From Burkholderiales bacterium (GTDB taxonomy: Bacteria; Pseudomonadota; Gammaproteobacteria; Burkholderiales; Casimicrobiaceae): 12,980 nucleotides of DNA. The stretch lies in the NCBI GenBank assembly GCA_031275075.1, contig JAISPI010000104.1, forward strand, positions 1-12,980, written 5' to 3'. The notes beneath the pieces were generated by a model. It did not search any database and was not told the origin of the DNA. It was given only the letters and a program-made list of their open reading frames with translations. The first letter of the stretch is position 1, and each line of letters begins with the position of its first letter. The position numbers were made by a program, and so were the translations under genes. Positions 6,388-12,748 of this stretch are shown here, one piece after another.

Positions 6388-7326
6388 ATGGCGACTTTGA
6401 TACTGGCTGAGCATGTGGAGGGGCGACTGAGTGAAGCCACGCGCAGCGCGGTGACGGCAGCACGCTCATTTGGATGCGACATCCATGTTTTGATCATGGC
6501 GAGCGAAACCTGTGCTGAAACGCTGTCACAGCAGGCGGCATTTATCGAAGGCGTTACTCGCGTGCTGTGTGTTGCGGCTCCTCATCTCGAAACGCAACTG
6601 GCCGAAGACTTGGCGGTGCAAACGCAGACCGTGCTGGAGCGCGGGAGCTACCGTTATGCGTTGATGTCGAGCGGCTACGAAGGCAAACGGGTCATGCCGT
6701 ATTTGGCGGCGCTCCGCAATACCGATCTGGTGACCGACCTGATAAAGATCGAAGAAGAAGATACCTTTGTGCGCCCGGTGTACGCCGGGAGCTTGTTGGT
6801 CGTGGAGCGGCTGAAAAGCGCAGTCAAATTGCTGAGTATTCGCGCCAGCGCCTTTTCTCCCGCCGGTTTACAGGCAATGGCGGCGCCGATTGAAATGGTG
6901 GCGCCGTTGCCGCCGAATTTGGCTGTCCGCCTCGTAGAGCGTAGCGGCAAGCATTCATCGCGTCCGGAGTTGTCGCAAGCGCGGATTGTGATCGGTTACG
7001 GTCTTGGCGTTGGAAAAAATGAAGTGCCCAATATCGAAAAACTGGCAGACAAACTCAACGCGGCAATCGGCGTGACCCGCGCTGTCGTCGAGGAAGAAAT
7101 GGCATCGAGCGAGTTCCTGCTTGGGCAAACCGGAAAAATCATTGCGCCGGAACTTTATATCGCGCTCGGTATTTCCGGTGCCGTTCAACATCTGGCCGGT
7201 ATCAAAGACAGCAAAGTGATTGTGGCGGTGAACAAAGACCCCAATGCGCCTATTTTCCAGATCGCCAATTATGGGATCGTTGGCGATGTGCGCGATGTGG
7301 TTCCCGCGTTGATTGAGCTGCTTTAG
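6388..7326 (+). CDS. etfA: Electron transfer flavoprotein alpha subunit
   Basis: A 312-residue FAD-binding subunit of ETF. The ATG at 6388 gives the normal start MATLILAEH. A longer frame opening inside etfB was rejected because it adds 25 unrelated residues. The N-terminal domain is diverged. The C-terminal FAD domain is clear: LGQTGKIIAPELYIALGISG, AVQHLAG, VIVAVNKDP and PIFQIANYGIVGD are all present. That keeps the arginine of the TRAVV segment (R249 region in human ETF-alpha), the QTGK threonine, the QH pair and the NKDP asparagine. The usual GGRG motif at the domain entrance reads GYGLGVG here. Together with the changes in etfB this suggests a diverged ETF branch or a specialised paralogue. 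The gene ends 126 bp before the IS element. Confidence 0.94.
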   Translation: MATLILAEHVEGRLSEATRSAVTAARSFGCDIHVLIMASETCAETLSQQAAFIEGVTRVLCVAAPHLETQLAEDLAVQTQTVLERGSYRYALMSSGYEGKRVMPYLAALRNTDLVTDLIKIEEEDTFVRPVYAGSLLVVERLKSAVKLLSIRASAFSPAGLQAMAAPIEMVAPLPPNLAVRLVERSGKHSSRPELSQARIVIGYGLGVGKNEVPNIEKLADKLNAAIGVTRAVVEEEMASSEFLLGQTGKIIAPELYIALGISGAVQHLAGIKDSKVIVAVNKDPNAPIFQIANYGIVGDVRDVVPALIELL

Positions 7327-7361
7327 CGGTTTCCCGTTCTTTGCGGTAAAAACGGTTTTAT

Positions 7362-7452
7362 CCTCTCTTCCCAAGGGGAGAGAGGTTGGGGGAGAGGGGC
7401 GAACGCTTGTTTTCCCCCTCTCCCGCCCTTCGGGCACTCTCCCCCTCGAGGG
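7362..7452. repeat. GC-rich hairpin-forming intergenic repeat, left part
   Basis: A purine/pyrimidine-skewed stretch made of inverted repeats. An 11-bp arm pair lies at 7362-7372/7375-7385 with one G-T pair. A 10-bp pair GGGAGAGGGG/CCCCTCTCCC lies at 7390-7399/7415-7424. A GCCC-TTC-GGGC hairpin lies at 7425-7435. This looks like the dispersed CCTCTCCC-type intergenic elements common in proteobacterial genomes, though copy number cannot be checked here. It is interrupted by the IS element at 7453, and CCCCTCG (7442-7448) pairs with CGAGGGG (8743-8749) beyond it. It may also act as a bidirectional terminator between convergent etfA and udg. Confidence 0.6.
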
Positions 7453-7501
7453 TGTTCAGACCGGGGACATCGCTGACACATTGTTCGGAGACATGGTGGA
7501 C
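7453..7501. repeat. Left terminal inverted repeat of the IS481-family element
   Basis: This 49-bp arm matches the right arm (8682-8730, reversed) except at arm positions 13, 20, 21 and 37. The left end also carries two related 22-bp units in direct orientation, at 7461-7482 and 7485-7506 (17 of 22 identical). Each contains GACAT and ends ACACATT, which may be two transposase binding sites. Confidence 0.9.
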
Positions 7502-7534
7502 ACATTACCGTAAGCATTTTGTTCGGAGAACAAG

Positions 7535-8677
7535 ATGCCATGGCAAACGAGGTCTGCGATGGAATTGAAGAAAGAATGGGTACGATTTGCCCTGCAACCT
7601 GAGACCAACATCCGTGCGTTATGCCGGCGCTACGGAGTATCCCCGGAGACAGGCTACAAGTGGCTTGGTCGTTATCGCGAAGAAGGCGATGCGGGACTTT
7701 ATGAGCGATCGCGCCGTCCGCTGCGCTCACCGGATCGTACTGACAACGCGACAGAGACGCGGATACTTCAAGCGGCAGGGCAATGGCCGGTTTGGGGAGC
7801 CAGAAAGCTCAAAGCTTGGCTGGAACGGCAAGGGCATGTAATGCCTTCGGCCAGCACAATCCACGCTATCTTGCGCCGCAACGGGCTTCATCTGCCGCAA
7901 ACAACGCAGACCAAGTCGGTAGGCCGTTTTGAACATGAGGCGCCCAACCAGCTTTGGCAGATGGACTTCAAAGGGCATTTTGGGACAGATGCCGGGCGCT
8001 GTCACCCGTTGACGCTGCTCGATGACCACTCGCGTTACCTGCTGTGCCTGCGGTCGTGCGCGGACGAGAAGCGACAAACCGTGCAACGCTGTCTTATTGA
8101 CATCTTCACCCACTACGGCCTGCCGGAACGTATGACCATGGACAACGGCGCGCCGTGGGGCGACACAACAGGGAGTTGGACGGCGCTGGAATTGTGGCTA
8201 ATGCGCCAAGGCATCCGGGTGGGACACTCGCGTCCGTATCACCCGCAAACACAGGGAAAGCTGGAGCGATTGCACGCCACGCTCAAATGCGAACTTTTGC
8301 AAGGCCGCCGCTTTACCGATCTGGAACAAGTCGCTCAGGCCTTCGACCACTGGCGGCAGAGCTACAACCAGGAACGTCCACACGAAGCCTTGGCAGGACA
8401 GTCGCCGCTCATGCGCTACCGCCCGTCCGTCAGGGACTACAACCCCAATCCGGCTCCGCCGCAGTACGACATTTCTATGAGTGTGCGCAAGGTAGACTGT
8501 AACGGACGGCTGTGTTTCAAGAACCATACACTGAAGATCGGAAAGGCGTTTATCCGTGAATCCTTAGGCATCCGGGAGGAGAGGGATGGTGGAATTTATT
8601 CCCTGTGGTGGTACAGCACAAAAGTGGGGCAGATTGACCTGAAACAAGGCTCCGCTTATGTGGGAAAATCTTTTTGA
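7535..8677 (+). CDS. IS481-family DDE transposase
   Basis: A 380-residue transposase. An N-terminal helix-turn-helix (about 24-48, NIRALCRRYGVSPETGYKWL) is followed by an rve-type integrase core with the catalytic triad D144 (QMDFKGHF), D203 (MDNGAPWG) and E244 (GKLERLHATLK). The YHPQTQGK and YNQERPHEAL motifs are typical of IS481/IS3-like enzymes. The reading frame is complete with no frameshift, and length and order fit the family. GGAG at 7525-7528 lies 6 nt before the chosen ATG. A later ATG at 7559 is less likely. The stop lies 4 bp before the right inverted repeat. Confidence 0.96.
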   Translation: MPWQTRSAMELKKEWVRFALQPETNIRALCRRYGVSPETGYKWLGRYREEGDAGLYERSRRPLRSPDRTDNATETRILQAAGQWPVWGARKLKAWLERQGHVMPSASTIHAILRRNGLHLPQTTQTKSVGRFEHEAPNQLWQMDFKGHFGTDAGRCHPLTLLDDHSRYLLCLRSCADEKRQTVQRCLIDIFTHYGLPERMTMDNGAPWGDTTGSWTALELWLMRQGIRVGHSRPYHPQTQGKLERLHATLKCELLQGRRFTDLEQVAQAFDHWRQSYNQERPHEALAGQSPLMRYRPSVRDYNPNPAPPQYDISMSVRKVDCNGRLCFKNHTLKIGKAFIRESLGIREERDGGIYSLWWYSTKVGQIDLKQGSAYVGKSF

Positions 8678-8681
8678 AAGC

Positions 8682-8730
8682 GTCCACCATGTCCCCGAAC
8701 AATGTGTCAATGATGTCTCCGGTCTGAACA
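8682..8730. repeat. Right terminal inverted repeat of the IS481-family element
   Basis: The reverse complement of this 49-bp arm matches 7453-7501 at 45 positions. It repeats the two-unit structure of the left end. The inner unit diverges after GGTGGAC, where the left end continues ACATT. Confidence 0.9.
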
Positions 8731-8752
8731 CCCGCAAGCGGGCGAGGGGAAG
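8731..8752. repeat. Right remnant of the interrupted GC-rich intergenic repeat
   Basis: A CCCGC-AA-GCGGG hairpin (8731-8742) is followed by CGAGGGG (8743-8749), which is complementary to CCCCTCG on the far side of the IS. This suggests the element landed inside a palindromic intergenic unit. Confidence 0.5.
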
Positions 8753-8764
8753 AAATTCAGGCGC

Positions 8765-9559
8765 TCAATTTTCTGAAAGACTCGCCAAGTGTCTTTTTGT
8801 GAACACCAGGTCTTCCCAAGACTTCGCCTTGTCCGCCGGATTGCGTAACAGATAAGCCGGGTGGTACGTCACCACCAGCGGCGTTTCCTGATAGCGGTGT
8901 ACGCGTCCGCGCAAACTGGCAATGCTGGCATCGGTATTCATCAACAGCATCGCCGCGCTCTTTCCAAGCGCCACGATTATTTTCGGCTGAATCAACGCGA
9001 TTTGCCGTTCGAGATACGGACGGCAGGCGTCGGCTTCCTGCGGCGTCGGCGCGCGGTTGTTCGGCGGACGGCATTTGAGTACGTTGGCGATATAAACATC
9101 GTCACCGCGTTTCATCCCAAGCGCCGCCAGCATTTGATCAAGCAAACGGCCTGCCTGTCCGACGAACGGTTCGCCTTTCCGGTCTTCTTCTGCGCCCGGC
9201 CCTTCTCCGACGAACAGCCAACGGGCGTGAACGTCACCGACACCGGGTACCGGCTTATTTCGTGTTTTGCACAAGCCGCAGGCGGTACAGGCCGCGACAT
9301 CGGCAGCAAAGCCATCCCACGACAATTCCGCGATTTGCTGCGCACGTGCGTTCGGAGTTAACGTGTCTTGCGCCACTGTCTGCGGCATTGGCCGCGCTTT
9401 TTCAAGCTGTTGTTCGCACAACAAAGGTTTATCCAAGTCAACGAACTCCGCCGCTTGTTGATGTTTTTGCGATGGCACGTCTTCCGCAACCGCCACCGCC
9501 GTTTCTCGCAGCCGCCATGGCGTCAGCCCCAGTTCTTTCAACAGTTCGTCACGCCGCAT
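8765..9559 (-). CDS. Family-4 (Fe-S) uracil-DNA glycosylase
   Basis: A 264-residue base-excision repair enzyme that removes uracil from DNA. The glycosylase domain spans about 85-262. Motif A reads GEGPGAEEDRKGEPFVGQAG (118-137), VYIANVLKCRPPNNR follows, and the C-terminal motif is TYHPAYLLRNP (231-241). Four cysteines positioned as in the thermophilic family-4 enzymes (C91, C94, C163, C179, with spacing 2 and 15) should bind a [4Fe-4S] cluster. An extra C97 is present. The N-terminal 80 residues are a variable, low-conservation extension, common in proteobacterial members. The gene overlaps rimI by 11 nt and is last in the tsaB-rimI-udg operon. It ends 34 nt before the IS element. Confidence 0.93.
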   Translation of the reverse strand: MRRDELLKELGLTPWRLRETAVAVAEDVPSQKHQQAAEFVDLDKPLLCEQQLEKARPMPQTVAQDTLTPNARAQQIAELSWDGFAADVAACTACGLCKTRNKPVPGVGDVHARWLFVGEGPGAEEDRKGEPFVGQAGRLLDQMLAALGMKRGDDVYIANVLKCRPPNNRAPTPQEADACRPYLERQIALIQPKIIVALGKSAAMLLMNTDASIASLRGRVHRYQETPLVVTYHPAYLLRNPADKAKSWEDLVFTKRHLASLSEN

Positions 9560-10052
9560 CCCCGCATCCTTTTTCCTGCCAGCGCATCAACCACGCATCT
9601 TCACGGCTGCCATCCGGACAGGCGTAATACGCTTTGCGCGACCCGATGATATCAAACCCCATTTGCCGATACAGCGCCTGCGCTTCTGTATTCGATTCAC
9701 GCACTTCCAAAAACACTTGCGCAGCACCGTAGCGCAACGCCGACTGCAACAGCGTAGCCACCAGAAAACGCCCCAGCCCTTGTCTTTGCCACGATTTAGC
9801 GATGGATAGATTAAGCAGTTCCGCTTCGCGCCAGAGAATTTTGAGCACACCATACCCCACCACTTCCTCAGCCACCAGAACAACTGGCAACACATCGCCT
9901 GTCGTTAGCGCGTCGAGAAACGCCTGCTCTCCCCACGGCGTAAAATGTACTTCGCGTTCGATCTCCAGAATCTGCGGCAAATCATTTTTCTCCATAGGCC
10001 GCGAGACGAATCCCTGCGGGCAAACTGTCGCGTCATGCCCTGCCGCTTTCAC
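9549..10052 (-). CDS. rimI: Ribosomal protein S18 alanine N-acetyltransferase RimI
   Basis: A 167-residue GNAT-fold enzyme that acetylates the N-terminal alanine of ribosomal protein S18. Visible features are FTPW (37-40), the acetyl-CoA loop RQGLGR (90-95), LEVRESNTEAQALYRQMGF (115-133) with E116 and Y128 at the positions of E. coli E103 and Y115, and RKAYY...REDAWLM near the end. The start is GTG, overlapping the tsaB stop as GTGA. The next ATG (codon 20) would remove the first beta strand. The pairing with tsaB is widespread in bacteria. The N-terminal 14 residues are unlike the family and could be a start artefact, but the 4-nt overlap supports this start. Confidence 0.93.
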   Translation of the reverse strand: MKAAGHDATVCPQGFVSRPMEKNDLPQILEIEREVHFTPWGEQAFLDALTTGDVLPVVLVAEEVVGYGVLKILWREAELLNLSIAKSWQRQGLGRFLVATLLQSALRYGAAQVFLEVRESNTEAQALYRQMGFDIIGSRKAYYACPDGSREDAWLMRWQEKGCGDAA

Positions 10053-10768
10053 AACTTTTCTCCCGCAGCCCTTTCGGCGCTGGTTAAAGCCACCCGCTGG
10101 CGCACATACAACGGCACCGCCTCAGCCGCCGTCACAACATCACCACGCGTCCATGCCGCCAGCGCCAGTACACCCACGGTTTGCGCGGTAGGGCGCATGT
10201 TCTCCTCTATGTTTTGCCAAGGCAAAGCTGTCCCCAGTTCGGGGTAAGCGATGAGTCCGTCGCCGACAACGCTCCATGCTTCTTCACCCTCCGTTGCCTC
10301 GATGATCTTCCCGAAACATGCCGCCGCTTCTTCCGGCCGCACCACCATCGGCGCCATAACCTCATCCCATGCGCCCGCCTGATGTCGCCACGCCGCCGCA
10401 TACACTTCCCGCATCCGCGCATCGGTCACGACGCAAACACGCTCTATACCGTGCTTTGTTCGCGCTGCCTCGGCAACCGCCAACAGGCTACATACCGGCA
10501 CCAACGGCACGCCTACACCCAGCGCCAATCCTTGCGCCACGCCACAGGCGATGCGCACGCCGGTGAACGATCCCGGTCCGGCGCCGAAGGCAATCGCATC
10601 GATTTGTTTCAGCGATGTCCTCGCTTCTTCCAACGCTTCTTGCGCCAGCGGCAGAATCCGCCCGGAATGTCCGGGACCTACTTCGATGTCGCGCGTTACC
10701 CAGCCCGCCGCATCGCCAACAGCGACGGATAACCAGTGCGTAGATGTTTCCAGAGCGAGAACAGGCAT
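10049..10768 (-). CDS. tsaB: tRNA t6A biosynthesis protein TsaB
   Basis: A 239-residue cytoplasmic partner of TsaD and TsaE in making N6-threonylcarbamoyladenosine at tRNA position 37. It has the ASKHA-like N-terminal half with LALETSTHWLSVAVGD (4-19), the GHSGRILPL segment (33-41) and the strongly conserved FGAGPGSFTGVRIACGVAQG (61-80). A diverged C-terminal half follows, containing VVTDARMREVYAAAW. Length is typical. It is the first gene of the leftward tsaB-rimI-udg operon. A TAAAAT hexamer lies only 6 nt before the ATG, so either the transcript is nearly leaderless or the real promoter lies further up. Confidence 0.95.
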   Translation of the reverse strand: MPVLALETSTHWLSVAVGDAAGWVTRDIEVGPGHSGRILPLAQEALEEARTSLKQIDAIAFGAGPGSFTGVRIACGVAQGLALGVGVPLVPVCSLLAVAEAARTKHGIERVCVVTDARMREVYAAAWRHQAGAWDEVMAPMVVRPEEAAACFGKIIEATEGEEAWSVVGDGLIAYPELGTALPWQNIEENMRPTAQTVGVLALAAWTRGDVVTAAEAVPLYVRQRVALTSAERAAGEKL

Positions 10769-10903
10769 TGCGTTATTTTACCTGCTGCCACAGGTCGCTC
10801 ATAACGGCAAAACGGATTTTTCAGGAGAAAAACGCTTGCAGACACCACCGTGCCGCCATACCGCTCTCTCCCGGTACAATGCGTTTTCTTCGATGTTCTA
10901 CTT
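10769..10903. promoter_or_regulatory. Divergent promoter region between tsaB and rlmD
   Basis: A 135-bp spacer. On the plus strand TACAAT at 10875-10880, in the context CGGTACAATGCG, is a good -10 match 23 nt before the rlmD ATG, but the -35 position is poor. On the minus strand TAAAAT sits 6 nt from the tsaB ATG. A short inverted repeat, ACCTG-N6-CAGGT, lies next to it at about 10781-10796. Promoter activity is only inferred. Confidence 0.33.
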
Positions 10904-12277
10904 ATGCCGTCTTCGTTTTTTACTGCCCCCATTGAATCGCTCGACCAGGAAGGCCGTGGCATCGCCCGCCTCGATGGTAAAACCGTCTTCGTCGAAGGCG
11001 CATTGCCCGGCGAAACCGTCGTCGCGCAAACCCTGAAACGCAAACCATCGTGGGAGTTGGCGCGTACCGAGCATGTGCTTGCCTCCAATCCTGATCGGGT
11101 AACACCATACTGCCCACATTTCGGCGTCTGCGGCGGCTGCTCTTTGCAGCACGCCACACCGGCATTACAGGTTGCCGCCAAACAGCGCGTGCTGGAAGAT
11201 GCACTGCAACGAATCGGTAACGTGCGTGCCGGTCAACTGTTGCCGCCGATTCATGGGCCGGCTTGGGGTTACCGTTACCGTGCCCGTTTGTCGGTGCGGC
11301 ATGTGTTCAAAAAAGGTAGCGTACTTGTCGGCTTCCACGAGCGCAAGTCGAGCTACGTTGCCGACATGCGCGAATGCCCTGTTTTGCCGTCTAAAATTTC
11401 GGCGCTGCTGCTGCCGTTGCGCGAGCTGGTCGAGTCTTTGTCGATCCGTGATCGGCTTCCGCAAATTGAGGTCACCGTCGGTGAGCCGTTGCCTTCTTCG
11501 CAAGCGCCCACCGATCCGTTGGCGTATGTGCTGGTGCTGCGCATTCTCGAAGCGTTGAGTGATAACGATGAAACCTTGTTGCGCGCATTCGCTGACCGCC
11601 ACGGCATCGATTTTTGGCTGCAAACCGGCGGGCCTGACACCGCCCACCCATTTCATCCAAAGGATTCGGCGCTCATGTATTCGTTACCCGAGTTTGCCGT
11701 CACGCTGCCCTTCGCGCCAACCGAATTTACTCAGGTCAATCACGACATCAACCGCGTGCTGGTGCGCCGGGCGCTGGCGCTGCTTGACCCACAGCCCGGC
11801 GAACGTGTTGCCGATTTTTTCTGTGGCCTCGGTAATTTCACGCTGCCCATCGCCCGCTGTGGCGCTCGTGTCATCGGCATCGAAGGCAGTCCGGCGCTGA
11901 TCCGCCGCGCCGAACAGGGTGCGCAGCGAAACGGCCTGGTGAATCACTGTACGTTTCTTTGCGCCAACCTGTTCAAAGTGTCGCCGGAAACGCTGGCACC
12001 GTGGTTGCCACTCGACAAGATTTTGATTGATCCGCCGCGCGAAGGCGCTATCGAACTGGTAAAAGCCTTGCCGCATGCGGACGATGAAAGTGCCGTGCGC
12101 CGCATTGTTTACGTCTCGTGCAATCCAGCGACGCTGGCGCGTGATGCAGAAGTGCTCGTTCACGAACGCGGCTATACTTTATGTGCCGCCGGTGTCGTCA
12201 ACATGTTCCCGCATACCGCGCACGTTGAATCCATCGCGGCGTTTGAACCAACCCCCGCCCCCTCCGAACGCCCATGA
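10904..12277 (+). CDS. rlmD: 23S rRNA m5U1939 methyltransferase RlmD
   Basis: A 457-residue SAM-dependent RNA methyltransferase. The ATG at 10904 is chosen because the TRAM domain begins right after it (about 4-60); an 18-codon upstream extension from a GTG has no family support. Four cysteines, C70, C76, C79 and C158, match the [4Fe-4S] ligands of E. coli RlmD, in PYCPHFGVCGGCSLQH and RECPVL. The SAM motif is DFFCGLGNFTLPIA (304-317), with QVN (277-279) before it and DPPREG (376-381) after. The nucleophile is C406 in VSCNPATLARD, and E442 in HVESIAAF completes the active site. Everything is intact. The stop overlaps the next ATG by 4 nt (ATGA), so gtrA is translationally coupled. Confidence 0.95.
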   Translation: MPSSFFTAPIESLDQEGRGIARLDGKTVFVEGALPGETVVAQTLKRKPSWELARTEHVLASNPDRVTPYCPHFGVCGGCSLQHATPALQVAAKQRVLEDALQRIGNVRAGQLLPPIHGPAWGYRYRARLSVRHVFKKGSVLVGFHERKSSYVADMRECPVLPSKISALLLPLRELVESLSIRDRLPQIEVTVGEPLPSSQAPTDPLAYVLVLRILEALSDNDETLLRAFADRHGIDFWLQTGGPDTAHPFHPKDSALMYSLPEFAVTLPFAPTEFTQVNHDINRVLVRRALALLDPQPGERVADFFCGLGNFTLPIARCGARVIGIEGSPALIRRAEQGAQRNGLVNHCTFLCANLFKVSPETLAPWLPLDKILIDPPREGAIELVKALPHADDESAVRRIVYVSCNPATLARDAEVLVHERGYTLCAAGVVNMFPHTAHVESIAAFEPTPAPSERP

Positions 12278-12657
12278 ATCTCGGCCGCCAAAGCGTGCTT
12301 TATCTGATTTTCGGCTTGGTGCAACTTGTCGTCGACTGGTTGTGCTTTGTCGCGCTGACCTGGTTCGGAATGACCCCGGCCCCTGCCAATCTGATCAGCC
12401 GGGTAAGCGGCGCGCTGCTTGGCTTCTGGCTCAACGGCAAGCATACTTTCGGCGCCGCCACCAAAGGCAGGTTACGTCCCGCCCATTTGGCGCGCTTCCT
12501 TGCAATGTGGTGTCTCACCACCGCCGCCAGTACCGCTGCCGTCACCTTGGCAGAGGGCGCGGAAGGGCTTTATTTTGCCTGGCTGGTCAAACCGCTTTTC
12601 GACGCGCTGCTTGCCGTGGTCGGCTTTTTGCTTTCGAAATTTTGGGTGTACCGGTAA
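12274..12657 (+). CDS. GtrA-family small membrane protein
   Basis: A 127-residue integral membrane protein with four predicted transmembrane segments at about 8-30, 36-54, 72-92 and 101-121. It has the GtrA-family marks: VD near the end of the first helix, an N.ISR..G.L..FWLNGKHTF segment (39-58), and KF.VYR at the C-terminus. GtrA-family proteins are thought to help move lipid-linked sugars across the inner membrane, but no glycosyltransferase gene is beside this one, so the substrate is unknown. It overlaps rlmD by 4 nt and lies just before lpxK, hinting at a cell-envelope role. Confidence 0.88.
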   Translation: MNLGRQSVLYLIFGLVQLVVDWLCFVALTWFGMTPAPANLISRVSGALLGFWLNGKHTFGAATKGRLRPAHLARFLAMWCLTTAASTAAVTLAEGAEGLYFAWLVKPLFDALLAVVGFLLSKFWVYR

Positions 12658-12678
12658 CAGACGAGAGGAGAAAAGGGT

Positions 12679-12702
12679 ATGCGCGGAGATGTCGCTGTTT
12701 AA
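12679..12702 (+). other. Possible 7-codon leader ORF before lpxK
   Basis: AGGAG at 12666-12670 is the clearest ribosome binding site in this stretch. It lies 8 nt before an ATG that opens a seven-residue frame (MRGDVAV) ending at TAA 12700-12702. This frame is in phase with lpxK, 57 nt downstream. It could be a leader peptide, a coupling ORF, or the remnant of a longer lpxK start broken by the TAA. No family match can be claimed. Confidence 0.3.
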
Positions 12703-12748
12703 ACCGAAAACGCTCTATACTGCGATCAAGAACCGATGCCTAGACTGA
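12689..12748 (+). other. Possible 19-codon ORF overlapping the lpxK start
   Basis: This frame encodes MSLFKPKTLYTAIKNRCLD and its stop lies 13 nt inside lpxK, an arrangement seen with translational coupling. GGAG directly abuts its ATG, too close to act as a normal Shine-Dalgarno sequence. The peptide is not recognised. A chance ORF is quite possible. Confidence 0.2.

Larger units (their letters stand above)
7453..8730 (+). mobile_element. Complete IS481-family insertion sequence
   Basis: A 1278-bp element bounded by 49-bp terminal inverted repeats at 7453-7501 and 8682-8730 that match at 45 of 49 positions, with ends TGTTCAGACC and GGTCTGAACA. It contains one intact transposase gene filling nearly all its length, the usual IS481 plan with TGT...ACA ends. 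It sits between convergent etfA and udg, inside a GC-rich intergenic repeat, and disrupts no gene. The flanking bases GAGGG and CCCGC are not a direct repeat, so no target-site duplication is visible. The intact frame and well-matched ends suggest a recent, potentially active copy. Confidence 0.93.

Noticed and set aside
7362..7452. Possible CRISPR-like or tandem repeat array
   Set aside because: The repeats are inverted, short and not evenly spaced, with no spacers. They fit hairpins of an intergenic element.
8861..9361. 166-codon plus-strand frame opposite udg
   Set aside because: It is antisense to the family-4 glycosylase, has no start signal and no recognisable family.
10181..10732. 183-codon plus-strand frame opposite tsaB
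   Set aside because: It is antisense to intact tsaB and its translation is low-complexity, rich in R, H and P.
11684..12163. 159-codon minus-strand frame opposite rlmD
   Set aside because: It is antisense to the catalytic domain of rlmD, with no motif and no promoter or ribosome site.
12716..12721. TATACT as a -10 box for lpxK
   Set aside because: No -35 lies at a proper distance. A start from here would leave almost no leader before the ATG, so it is not called a promoter.
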